Virus record (IMG/VR): IMGVR_UViG_3300030333_005476
Span: 1-61,361 of that record
Length of the DNA: 61,361 bases
From: a virus
Reading direction: 5' to 3' (one strand)
Shown here one piece after another: positions 5,385 through 13,569 of this stretch (its first letter is position 1; the number at the start of each line of letters is the position of its first letter). A program made the position numbers and the translations under genes. Below the pieces are notes generated by a model. It was given only the letters and a program-made list of their open reading frames with translations. It made no database searches and was not told where the DNA came from.

Positions 5385-5394
5385 ATGTTTTAAC

Positions 5395-6180
5395 ATGCCT
5401 AGAGAAAAAGGAACCCGCAACGGGAAGTTGAAAATTCGGGGAGGCAAAGAAGTAGTAGAAGAGGTGACAGATTATTCACCAAAAAGATATATTGCTCCCA
5501 ATCCCATCAAAACTCAAATCAAATTAAACCAATTACCTTGGACAGAAAAACAAAAAGAATTTTTTAAGATAGCATTACACCCTTCCACTAAAGTAGTGTT
5601 TGTTAACGGCCCAGCAGGAACATCGAAAACCTTACTGTCTGTTTACTGCGCGTTACAGATGCTCAACATGAAAACAATCAACAACATTCTTTACTTGCGG
5701 TCAGCAGTAGAGAGCAGCGCAAACTCACTAGGCTTTTTGCCGGGTAGCGCAGAAGAGAAACTTAAGTTTTATAATTTACCATTTTTGGATAAATTAGATG
5801 AACTTTTGACTACAGTCAAGCCTGAGAAGCTTGTTGAGCAGGATAGAGTTTCTATGTTCCCTGTTAATTTTGCTAGAGGTATGAATTGGCAAGCGAAAGC
5901 TGTCATTCTAGACGAAGCGCAAAATAGTACGGCTAAAGAAATCATTACTGTTCTTACCCGCTTGGGTGAGGGGAGTAAGGCATTCGTTTTGTCGGACCCA
6001 ATGCAAACAGACCTAAAAAATCCAAATCATATCGGAGGGTGTCAATCTCTTATTAGCTCTATGTTTTCTGACGATGAATACTTAGATCATGGAGTGTATT
6101 ATTTCGAATTTGACGAAGAGGATATCATGCGCTCGGAACTTGTAAAGTTCCTAGTCAGGAAGTTTCGAGATATCGAATAA
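5395..6180 (+). CDS. phoH: PhoH-like ATPase
   Basis: 261-aa PhoH-family P-loop ATPase, common in marine and other phages; a role in RNA metabolism or stress is proposed for the family but not settled. Walker A is GPAGTSKT at residues 72-79 and Walker B is VILDEAQN with Asp173-Glu174; the DPMQTDL segment near 202-208 is the usual sensor region. The frame is open back to 5257, but the ATG at 5395 is chosen because the earlier one overlaps the divergent gene and the GTGTAA box at 5378-5383. An inverted-repeat terminator for the opposite strand follows the gene. Confidence 0.85.
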   Translation: MPREKGTRNGKLKIRGGKEVVEEVTDYSPKRYIAPNPIKTQIKLNQLPWTEKQKEFFKIALHPSTKVVFVNGPAGTSKTLLSVYCALQMLNMKTINNILYLRSAVESSANSLGFLPGSAEEKLKFYNLPFLDKLDELLTTVKPEKLVEQDRVSMFPVNFARGMNWQAKAVILDEAQNSTAKEIITVLTRLGEGSKAFVLSDPMQTDLKNPNHIGGCQSLISSMFSDDEYLDHGVYYFEFDEEDIMRSELVKFLVRKFRDIE

Positions 6181-6208
6181 TTATCTTTAATTATTTTTAA
6201 TTATAAAC

Positions 6209-6238
6209 AAAAAATACGAACAGTGTTAAGCTGTTCGT
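6209..6238 (-). terminator. Intrinsic terminator for gene 6242-6547
   Basis: CGAACAG (6217-6223) pairs with CTGTTCG (6231-6237) around a 7-base loop. On the minus strand the stem is followed by TATTTTTT, so it terminates the minus-strand metalloprotein gene. Confidence 0.75.
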
Positions 6239-6241
6239 TCC

Positions 6242-6547
6242 CTACTGGTTCTTATCTTTATCTTCCCTTTTCCAGCCTTCCCTAGAGAGACATCTGGCGA
6301 CAGTATTCCCGAATTTGGTTATAGTCTCTTCGGACTTATCCCAAAAGAAGGCGTGGGCAATTTCATGTACTATTGTATTTAAGACCTCTTTATCCGATTG
6401 GTCTGGATTGATAAAAATCTTAGGTGTATCTTCTGAGGGATCGTAACATATCCCTTCAGCCTTATAGCATTTGTGAGGTTTTTTAAGCAAAAGCTCGTAT
6501 CTAACCCGTTTATCGGTCCTAAACACGAAAGGCTTACTATTTTTCAT
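6242..6547 (-). CDS. Small HExxH metalloprotease-like protein
   Basis: 101-aa protein with zinc motif HEIAH at residues 61-65 in the context LNTIVHEIAHAFFW, and a following acidic helix (SEETITKFGN) that could give the third ligand. The architecture resembles SprT/ImmA-type minimal zinc peptidases that occur in phages; substrate unknown. It is transcribed on its own, opposite to its neighbours, with a TGTAAT box (minus strand 6564-6559) 11 bases before its ATG and its own terminator. Confidence 0.7.
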   Translation of the reverse strand: MKNSKPFVFRTDKRVRYELLLKKPHKCYKAEGICYDPSEDTPKIFINPDQSDKEVLNTIVHEIAHAFFWDKSEETITKFGNTVARCLSREGWKREDKDKNQ

Positions 6548-6571
6548 GTGTATCTATAATTACATTAAATT

Positions 6572-6599
6572 TTGACAACCTTTTACAAAAAATTATAAT
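6572..6599 (+). promoter_or_regulatory. Consensus sigma70 promoter for the terminase operon
   Basis: TTGACA at 6572-6577, 16 bases, TATAAT at 6594-6599. It is the only promoter seen before the tightly packed genes 6604-11500. Confidence 0.75.
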
Positions 6600-6603
6600 A
6601 ATT

Positions 6604-6966
6604 ATGAAAATGTATTGCTCTGAATGTGGAACACCACATGAATATGTAGGAAAAAAGCCCAATTTTTGCACAAATTGCGGATTCTCTTTCGCTGGGATGG
6701 AAAAGCCAAGCACGGCTAGAGTAGAAGAGGTAGAAGAGGACCAAGATAATATTGAAGAAATTCCAAATATTAGCGGTCTCGAAGTTGAGATAGAGCCCTA
6801 TCAGAATAACTCTATAAAATTAGGTGAAGCTGTAGATTATAACCAAACTCAAGCCTCACAGCCCACGGCGCGAAACAAAGGTAAAAGGTTAACTAAGAAA
6901 GCTGAAAAGGAATTTCTAAATAATTGGCAAAAGGAGGCGGGTACATCCCGAAAGCGAAATGAATAG
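6604..6966 (+). CDS. Zinc-ribbon protein with acidic tail
   Basis: 120-aa protein with CSEC (residues 5-8) and CTNC (22-25), a four-Cys zinc ribbon, followed by a long acidic low-complexity region and a basic C-terminus. No specific family. The ATG at 6604 is only 4 bases after TATAAT; the second in-frame ATG at 6610 would fit the leaderless pattern better, so the protein may begin MYCSECG. First gene of a run including the sigma-like factor and terminase. Confidence 0.65.
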   Translation: MKMYCSECGTPHEYVGKKPNFCTNCGFSFAGMEKPSTARVEEVEEDQDNIEEIPNISGLEVEIEPYQNNSIKLGEAVDYNQTQASQPTARNKGKRLTKKAEKEFLNNWQKEAGTSRKRNE

Positions 6967-6968
6967 TA

Positions 6969-7655
6969 ATGCCAAGAAAAAAGAAGCTCAAATTCGAAGA
7001 GTGTATCGACAGTATTGACCACGAAATAAGCAAAAGAAGAAACAAATGGAATCTAACAGCTTTGGCTTGGATGGATTTCGATGATGTGGCTCAAATCTTA
7101 AGAATACACATTCATAAAAAATGGCACTTGTACGAACAGGGCAAGCCGTTAGCGCCCTGGGTTAATAGGATCATATCCAATCAAATTAAAAACCTAATAA
7201 GAAACAACTATGGTAATTTTACTAGACCCTGTTTAAGATGTGCCGCAGCAGAAGGAGACACCCTTTGTTCTATATACGAAAAACAATGCAATACTTGCCC
7301 TTTATACGCTCAGTGGGAAAAAACCAAGAAAAGAGCCCATGATGCCAAGCTTCCCCTATCCTTAGAAAATCACACCAAAGAAATCCACTCTATACCCTCC
7401 GATCACTGCGATATAGAAGAGGCCGCTGGAAAATTGCATAAAAAAATGAAAAAAATATTAAAACCTAATGAGTGGTTGGTTTATAATTACTTGTACATCG
7501 AAAACCTGAAAGAAGAAGATGTAGCTAAAAAGATGGGCTATAAAACCTCAGAAAAAAATAGGCAACCGGGGTACAAACAAATCAAGAACATTAAGAAGAA
7601 CATTGTATCCAAAGTAAAAAACTTGCTTAAAAACGACGAAATTGATATATTTTAA
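6969..7655 (+). CDS. Sigma-70-family-like factor with Cys-rich insert
   Basis: 228-aa protein with sigma-like organisation. Residues about 34-77 (MDFDDVAQILRIHIHKKW through PLAPWVNRIISNQIKNLIR) match sigma region 2 of ECF-type factors, including the Asp-Asp start and the W-x-x-R-I-x-x-N helix. Residues about 167-220 give a region-4-like helix-turn-helix (KEEDVAKKMGY, then a basic recognition helix). Between them lies an unusual six-Cys segment (CLRC, then C, C, CNTC) that probably binds zinc. It is likely a phage transcription factor for late genes (inference); the GTGTAA boxes are the candidate target. It lies 2 bases after the zinc-ribbon gene. Confidence 0.7.
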   Translation: MPRKKKLKFEECIDSIDHEISKRRNKWNLTALAWMDFDDVAQILRIHIHKKWHLYEQGKPLAPWVNRIISNQIKNLIRNNYGNFTRPCLRCAAAEGDTLCSIYEKQCNTCPLYAQWEKTKKRAHDAKLPLSLENHTKEIHSIPSDHCDIEEAAGKLHKKMKKILKPNEWLVYNYLYIENLKEEDVAKKMGYKTSEKNRQPGYKQIKNIKKNIVSKVKNLLKNDEIDIF

Positions 7656-7657
7656 TT

Positions 7658-8752
7658 ATGGATGAATTATCTCTAGAGCAAAGGCACATGAATGCCTTGC
7701 AACTCTGGCAGGAGAGAGGAGAAGAAAATCCCCCTTCCCTAGCGGAGCTTATTGCCGTAGCCTACCCCGACAGAGACAACATCGACGGCAGAACAAAAGA
7801 AGCAAGAGAACTCAAGGCGTATCTGGCCGAGCATGGCGTGTCAGCAGATGGAGCTCATGTTTACCACGCTAAAGTTATAGAGCTTTCTGACTCGGATAAA
7901 GAATTTATACAAAACAACGCATCTTTAATGAGTTCTGTACACCTAGGCCAAACTTTATACCAAGACAACACCTTAACAAACCTACATGCAGAAGTTAGAG
8001 CTATTAACGAATACATAAAGACTTTAGATGTTAGTGTGACCGTGGCTCAGGATACTGGCGACATACCCGACACAAACGAATACGTACCCCCAAAATCATT
8101 TGACAAAACTGTGCTCCGGGCCAACCAATACATATCACCCAAAATTGAAAAGAAAAAAATAAGCCCCAAAATTAGAAGAGGTATAGAAGCCTTGATGGGT
8201 TATCTTAATACTTATAGATTTGTGCATCAAGTACAAACTTATACCACCACTACAGACAGAACTTTATTTGAGAGTTCTTTTATTCGATACACATATGACA
8301 AAGCTGATTTAACACAAGAAGAAGTTGATCAGTATATTGTTTTAGCCACGGAGGTTGTTATCGGCTCCACCATTCAAGCTAGGTCGGAGAGACTGCAACA
8401 GCTATTGGACGTATCAGCAGAAGATACAGAGGGCCGTAGAGTTGCGATGGGGCTAGTTAACGCTATCAGCGCAGCGCAGACGGAGTATAACCAATGCGTT
8501 GGCCGACAGCACAAACTGCTTAGTGATCTAAAAGAAAAGAGATCAGACAAACTCAAGAACCAAATCAAAGCAAACGCTAGTATTATTAATCTAGTAGAAA
8601 TGTGGAAAGAAGAGGAGTCTAGGAAAAAACTAATTAAACTGGCAGAACTTAGAAAGAAAGCGGTTAAGGATGAGATTCAAAAGCTCTCCTCAATGGATGA
8701 GGTCAAGGCTAGGATAATGGGCCTGGGGGAAGACGAGGTGCTGAATGGTTAA
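7658..8752 (+). CDS. Hypothetical protein, possible small terminase
   Basis: 364-aa protein, mostly helical. The N-terminus (residues 8-60) contains a possible helix-turn-helix around PSLAELIAVAYPDRDNIDG, and residues 270-355 form a long charged coiled coil. Position two genes before the large terminase fits a small terminase or DNA-recognition subunit, but it is much longer than typical ones and I see no family motif, so this is inference. The end overlaps the next gene by 8 bases. Confidence 0.45.
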   Translation: MDELSLEQRHMNALQLWQERGEENPPSLAELIAVAYPDRDNIDGRTKEARELKAYLAEHGVSADGAHVYHAKVIELSDSDKEFIQNNASLMSSVHLGQTLYQDNTLTNLHAEVRAINEYIKTLDVSVTVAQDTGDIPDTNEYVPPKSFDKTVLRANQYISPKIEKKKISPKIRRGIEALMGYLNTYRFVHQVQTYTTTTDRTLFESSFIRYTYDKADLTQEEVDQYIVLATEVVIGSTIQARSERLQQLLDVSAEDTEGRRVAMGLVNAISAAQTEYNQCVGRQHKLLSDLKEKRSDKLKNQIKANASIINLVEMWKEEESRKKLIKLAELRKKAVKDEIQKLSSMDEVKARIMGLGEDEVLNG

Positions 8753-9680
8753 ATGCGCCGTATGTGGAAAAGAGTTTGAAACCGATAGGCAACTCCACGC
8801 CCATCTAAAAGCTCACAAGCTAAGGGTTGCCGAATATTACCAAACCTATTATGCCCGTTATGATAAACATGATGGGTCTATAATCAAATTTAAAAACAAA
8901 GACCAATATTTAAGTTCTGATTTTAATTCACGAATCACCCTTAAAAAATGGCTTAAAGAAGCAACCGAACAAGATGCCAAACAATACTGCACAGAGCTTT
9001 TAGCTAATCGTAAAGAAAAGAAAGATTTAACATATGCACCTACTCAGGTAGAACTTAGAACTATATTAAGTCCCCCAGTACATTACTATAACGATCTATT
9101 TGGTAGCTACTATGAACTGTGTCAGTCATTAGGTTATAAGAATAGATTCCATAACCCTACAAAAATTATATATGGAAAAATTGATGATGATCCAAATCAT
9201 AAAATATACATAGACACCAGAGAAAAACTGCCCCTTAAATTCAAGGGACTAGAAACAGAGGTTAAAACTTTAAAGTTTGGAGACTATGCTTTAAACAATA
9301 AAGAGATGACTTGTAATTGCTATATAGAAAGAAAAGGTATAGGAGATTTCATAGGCACTCTTAGTGGTGGTTATGACAGATTCACGCGAGAGATTGAAAG
9401 GGCTGCGGAAGCCGAGGCCCAACTGATCGTGCTTGTAGAAGAAAGCCTCAGCAATTGCATGGGATTCAATTACCTTCCTCATGTATACAAAAAAACTAAA
9501 GTGACTCCAGATTATATATTCCACAATGTTAGGAAGTTGATTCAAACTTATCCACATATACAATTTTTATTTGTCAAGGGCCGGGTCGAAGCCTCAGAAA
9601 CAATAAAGAAAATATTTGCATGCGACTGCGCCTATAAAAAAATTGATTTACAATTAGCCTACGACACTAAAACGCTATAA
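8745..9680 (+). CDS. C2H2 zinc finger-ERCC4-type nuclease
   Basis: 311-aa nuclease. Residues 4-24 are a classical C2H2 finger (C4, C7, H20, H24). The C-terminal half has the ERCC4/XPF nuclease signature: IYIDTREK near 155-160, FGDYAL near 183-188, and ERKGIGDF with E195, R196, K197 and D201 as the ERKxxxD active site. Such nucleases cut branched or flapped DNA. Lying directly before the large terminase with a 1-base overlap (TAATG), it may resolve junctions before packaging or assist DNA processing (inference). Confidence 0.8.
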   Translation: MVKCAVCGKEFETDRQLHAHLKAHKLRVAEYYQTYYARYDKHDGSIIKFKNKDQYLSSDFNSRITLKKWLKEATEQDAKQYCTELLANRKEKKDLTYAPTQVELRTILSPPVHYYNDLFGSYYELCQSLGYKNRFHNPTKIIYGKIDDDPNHKIYIDTREKLPLKFKGLETEVKTLKFGDYALNNKEMTCNCYIERKGIGDFIGTLSGGYDRFTREIERAAEAEAQLIVLVEESLSNCMGFNYLPHVYKKTKVTPDYIFHNVRKLIQTYPHIQFLFVKGRVEASETIKKIFACDCAYKKIDLQLAYDTKTL

Positions 9681-11500
9681 TGTGGTACTGTCCCCAAAAA
9701 TACGACAAAGAGTTCCCCAACCTGAACAAAGAGTTCCTAGGGATAAAGGGGGAGCTTCATGATAAAGAGGCTAAAATATCTTTGGCTAGATTTTTAAGAG
9801 CCAACCTAGGGTTTACTACTGAACTTATTTCTGGACTAAAGCTTGCTCCATTTCAAGAGATAACTTTAAAAGGCATGCTTAATAGAAATTTTTCTATGTG
9901 TGTGTGGGGTCGTGGTTGTGGTAAAACCTTTATCGCTTCTGTTTTCTGTTTCCTACAGTGCTTGTTTGAACCTGGAACTAAAATACTCATTGCTGGCCCG
10001 ACCTTTCGTACTGCGCGGTTTATTTTTAACCATCTAGAGAAATTAGTGGAATCTAAAGAGGCCGAGTTATTAGCTCAATGCTTTGGGGCCAAAGCCAAGC
10101 GCAACGATCAATTTGAATGGTTAATTAACGGAGGCTCTATTACCGCTATCCCTCTTAATGGAGAAAAGATTCGTGGTTTCCGTGCCAACGTATTGGTGCT
10201 TGATGAGTACCTGCTTTTGCCTGAAGATATTATCACAACAGTATTGATGCCCTTCTTGGTTGCCCCTCAAAACATGAAAGAGCGCTTGCAGATAAGGGAG
10301 ATGGAAGACAAGCTTATACAAGACGGCCACTTAAAGGAGGAGGACAGATTTGTTTTCGAAAATACCTCCAAAATGATCGCGCTGTCTTCAGCTAGCTACA
10401 CCTTTGAAAATCTTTACCGTCAATACAAAGAGTGGATGGAAAAAATTTACAGCAAAGACGACGGTGACGCTACTTACTTTATTTCTCAAATGGGATACGA
10501 ATCTTTACCTACGGAAATGATCGACCCAACTATTATTGAGGAGGCCCAAAGCGGTGGGCAAAGTCATTCTAGTTTTCAGCGTGAGTATTGCGCTCAGTTT
10601 ACTGATGGCAGCGACTCTTACTTCAGCGCAAAGAAGATGCATCAATGTACTGTGCCTGACGGAGAGTTTCCTACTCTAAAAATAAAAGGCGACAAAGGAA
10701 AAAAATATATATTAGGTATTGACCCATCTTTTTCTAATAGTCCAACTTCTGACTTTTTTGCTATGGCTGTAATGGAATTGGATGAAGAGAATACATACTC
10801 CTCTACGTTAGTGCATAATTACGCTGTGGCTGGCGCAGACTTAAAAGATCATATAGCTTACATGGATTACGTTACTGACGCATTTGATTTAGAAATGATA
10901 ATCATTGATAATGCTGGATTTCAATTCATAGACTCCTGCAACGAAAACTCCGCCTTTCACAAAAAGCAAATTAAATTCTTCGATTTTGACTCGGACAAAG
11001 AAGGGGTTGACTACGAAAAGATGTTGCGAAAATCTAGAAGAGCTTACAACAAACAAAATGGAGCTAAATGTTTTAAGCAGGTGTTTACCACCAATTTCAT
11101 CAGAAACGCAAACGAATATCTTCAGGCGTGCATCGACCATAAGAAGCTTTGGTTTGCTTCGAGAATATCCCCTGCCCCCGACGCTTTCAATACAGCGGTC
11201 AATCAAAAAGTAAAGATGAGATTCAAAAACGGTGAAACTATACTTGACTTAATCGAAGAACAGGATAACCTTATATATCAGACCAAGAAGCAATGCACCC
11301 TGGTTGAGGTTAAGAGCACTGCAAAGGGAGTTCAGACATTTGACCTTCCCCAGCACTTAAAACGCGACACAACGCAAAATAGAGCCAGAAAAGATAACTA
11401 CACGACATTAATGTTGGGAAATTGGGCTGTTAAGTGTTATTATGATTTGATAGCGGTGAATGATGACTCTGGAGAAACATTTATGCCCAAAATGCTTTAA
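9680..11500 (+). CDS. terL: Terminase large subunit
   Basis: 606-aa packaging motor and nuclease. Walker A GRGCGKT at residues 77-83; Walker B VLVLDEY with Asp175-Glu176; the RNase H-like nuclease begins with ILGIDPSF (Asp348) and continues with MIIIDNAGF (Asp410). The order and length are normal for a full-length large terminase. Translation is coupled to the ERCC4 nuclease gene by a TAATG overlap. A GTGTAA box follows, so the portal gene begins a new transcription unit. Confidence 0.93.
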   Translation: MWYCPQKYDKEFPNLNKEFLGIKGELHDKEAKISLARFLRANLGFTTELISGLKLAPFQEITLKGMLNRNFSMCVWGRGCGKTFIASVFCFLQCLFEPGTKILIAGPTFRTARFIFNHLEKLVESKEAELLAQCFGAKAKRNDQFEWLINGGSITAIPLNGEKIRGFRANVLVLDEYLLLPEDIITTVLMPFLVAPQNMKERLQIREMEDKLIQDGHLKEEDRFVFENTSKMIALSSASYTFENLYRQYKEWMEKIYSKDDGDATYFISQMGYESLPTEMIDPTIIEEAQSGGQSHSSFQREYCAQFTDGSDSYFSAKKMHQCTVPDGEFPTLKIKGDKGKKYILGIDPSFSNSPTSDFFAMAVMELDEENTYSSTLVHNYAVAGADLKDHIAYMDYVTDAFDLEMIIIDNAGFQFIDSCNENSAFHKKQIKFFDFDSDKEGVDYEKMLRKSRRAYNKQNGAKCFKQVFTTNFIRNANEYLQACIDHKKLWFASRISPAPDAFNTAVNQKVKMRFKNGETILDLIEEQDNLIYQTKKQCTLVEVKSTAKGVQTFDLPQHLKRDTTQNRARKDNYTTLMLGNWAVKCYYDLIAVNDDSGETFMPKML

Positions 11501-11505
11501 TAAGC

Positions 11506-11511
11506 GTGTAA
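11506..11511 (+). promoter_or_regulatory. GTGTAA box before portal gene
   Basis: CGTGTAATTT lies 6 bases after the terminase stop and 21 bases before the portal ATG. Member of the recurrent box set listed in findings. Confidence 0.5.
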
Positions 11512-11532
11512 TTTAAACTGAATTTTATTGTT

Positions 11533-13557
11533 ATGGCAGGTACAAGGAAAAAAACTAAAGAGGTAGAGGAGTGTGTCCCCCTGATGACAACGGCGGGGGA
11601 GATAAAAGCTTCGACAGCTTCCACGAGTAATAGGACTCGTAGGAATAGAGCTTCCACGATCTCTAGGACTGATAAATACAAAAACATTGACGACGGTCTA
11701 ATCCCATACAAATACTCTTCTGGCGGGGTAAACAACAAATCAAACGTAGATGTAAGAGACGTTGTTATCTTGTGTCAAAAAGCTTATTATAATTTTTCGT
11801 CTTTTCGAAATGTGATCGATTTGATGACTGAGTTCTCTGTGGGAGACATTTACTTTACTGGCGGTAATAAAAAATCCAGAGACTTTTTCGAGGCGTTTTT
11901 TAAGAAGATCAATTTATCATCTTTAACGGATAGATTCTTCAGGGAGTATTATCGCTCTGGTAACGTGTTCCTGTATAGATTTGACGCAAGCACATCAGGT
12001 TCGGATGCTCTTAAAATCACTCAAACATATGGAGCGAAAAAGAAAAGGAGCATGAAGCTCCCAGCCAGATACATAATTTTGAATCCAGCCGATATTCAAA
12101 TGGGTGGCACCGCATCATTCCACGCTGGAACTTATTATAAGATACTATCTAATTACGAGCTGGAAAGATTAAGAAACCCAAGAACAGAAGAAGACAAGCA
12201 GCTTCTATCTGGGTTGTCTCCTGAAGTTAGAAAGCTTATCAAAACTAAAAAGGCCTCCACGGTCTTGATGGAGATAGATAAAGAAAAAATCAACGCGGTT
12301 TTTTATAAGAAGCAAGACTATGAGCCATTCGCTGTTCCTATGGGCTTCCCAGTTCTAGAAGATATCAACTGGAAGGCCGAGCTAAAGAAAATGGACATGG
12401 CAATCACACGCACCATGCAGCAAGCCATACTCTTGGTTACTATGGGTGCAAAACCTGACGATGGTGGAGTAAATTACAAACAGCTACAGGCCATGCAGCA
12501 GTTGTTTGAGAATGAGTCTGTAGGCAGAGTTCTTATTGCTGATTATACTACTCAGGCCGAGTTTGTGGTTCCAAAGATTGCAGACCTTTTGGACCCCAAG
12601 AAATACGAAGTAGTTGATAGAGATATCCAGTTGGGTTTGAATAACATTCTGGTGGGCGAAAGTAAATACGCAAATCAAAACGCTAAAGTAGATTTGTTTA
12701 TCTCTAGATTGAATCAGGGTAGAAAAATATTCTTAAATGACTTCTTAATCCCTGAAATAAAAAGGATCGCTAAAGAAGTAGGCTTTAAAAGTTACCCAAC
12801 ACCACAATTCCAAAAGATGTCCCTCAAAGACAACACTAATTTGTTGAGAATTTATGGAAGACTTATTGAAGTCGGAGTCTTAACTGCTGAAGAAGGTATT
12901 GAAGCTATCGAAACAGGAAGATTACCTAAACCTTCTAATTCCGTAGACTCTCAAAAAGAATTTAAGAAACATAAAGAAGAGGGTCTTTACGAACCCATTA
13001 TGGGTGGACCACACACCCAAGGTGTTTTAGCTGACAAACAAATAGATAGTCAGCACGAAATTCAAAAACTGAGCTTAAAGTCTCAGGAAAAACAGTCCCG
13101 CGAAAAAGCTAAAGAAGCTGCCAAGAATCCACCTAACCTGCCTGGTGGACAAAAGGATGCGGGACCCCCTGCTGGCCGACCTGAAGGTACACCCCAAGAC
13201 CAGAGCAATAAGTCTCCTATTGGAGACGGTGAACAGTCAAGGTACGCCAGCTTTAGTTTATCTAAGGTAACAGAAAACATGACCGCTGCTAACAAGGTAT
13301 TTAAAGCAGTTGAGTCTGAGCTAAGGAAAGTTCACAAGATTAAAAGAATGAGCGCTCAGCAAAAGAAGATCGCTGAAGAAGTGGCCTGTTTAATTATTGC
13401 GAACGAGGAAGTAGGAAACTGGGAAAAGAGTGTTAACAAATACGTCAAAAAGCCTGTTGACCATAACCCAGAAAGAATAAAGGAAATAAGGGAAATTGCT
13501 GTCGAGCATCAAGTTGACGATTATCTAGCTAGTATACTTTACGCCAGCAAAAAATAG
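11533..13557 (+). CDS. Portal protein
   Basis: 674-aa portal, the dodecameric DNA gate at the capsid vertex and docking site of the terminase. Evidence is position straight after terL, length, and a portal-like body: the central helix-rich part (about 290-470) with VVDRDIQLGLNNILVG and the adjacent stem/wing region. The last ~200 residues are a charged, Pro/Gly-rich extension (GGQKDAGPPAGRPEG) with a basic helical end. Assignment rests on context and general pattern rather than a short diagnostic motif. Confidence 0.8.
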   Translation: MAGTRKKTKEVEECVPLMTTAGEIKASTASTSNRTRRNRASTISRTDKYKNIDDGLIPYKYSSGGVNNKSNVDVRDVVILCQKAYYNFSSFRNVIDLMTEFSVGDIYFTGGNKKSRDFFEAFFKKINLSSLTDRFFREYYRSGNVFLYRFDASTSGSDALKITQTYGAKKKRSMKLPARYIILNPADIQMGGTASFHAGTYYKILSNYELERLRNPRTEEDKQLLSGLSPEVRKLIKTKKASTVLMEIDKEKINAVFYKKQDYEPFAVPMGFPVLEDINWKAELKKMDMAITRTMQQAILLVTMGAKPDDGGVNYKQLQAMQQLFENESVGRVLIADYTTQAEFVVPKIADLLDPKKYEVVDRDIQLGLNNILVGESKYANQNAKVDLFISRLNQGRKIFLNDFLIPEIKRIAKEVGFKSYPTPQFQKMSLKDNTNLLRIYGRLIEVGVLTAEEGIEAIETGRLPKPSNSVDSQKEFKKHKEEGLYEPIMGGPHTQGVLADKQIDSQHEIQKLSLKSQEKQSREKAKEAAKNPPNLPGGQKDAGPPAGRPEGTPQDQSNKSPIGDGEQSRYASFSLSKVTENMTAANKVFKAVESELRKVHKIKRMSAQQKKIAEEVACLIIANEEVGNWEKSVNKYVKKPVDHNPERIKEIREIAVEHQVDDYLASILYASKK

Positions 13558-13569
13558 GGTTATATATGT

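Noticed and set aside
5257-5394. N-terminal extension of the PhoH gene
   Set aside because: It would overlap the divergent lipoprotein gene and run through the GTGTAA box pair; PhoH homology begins later.
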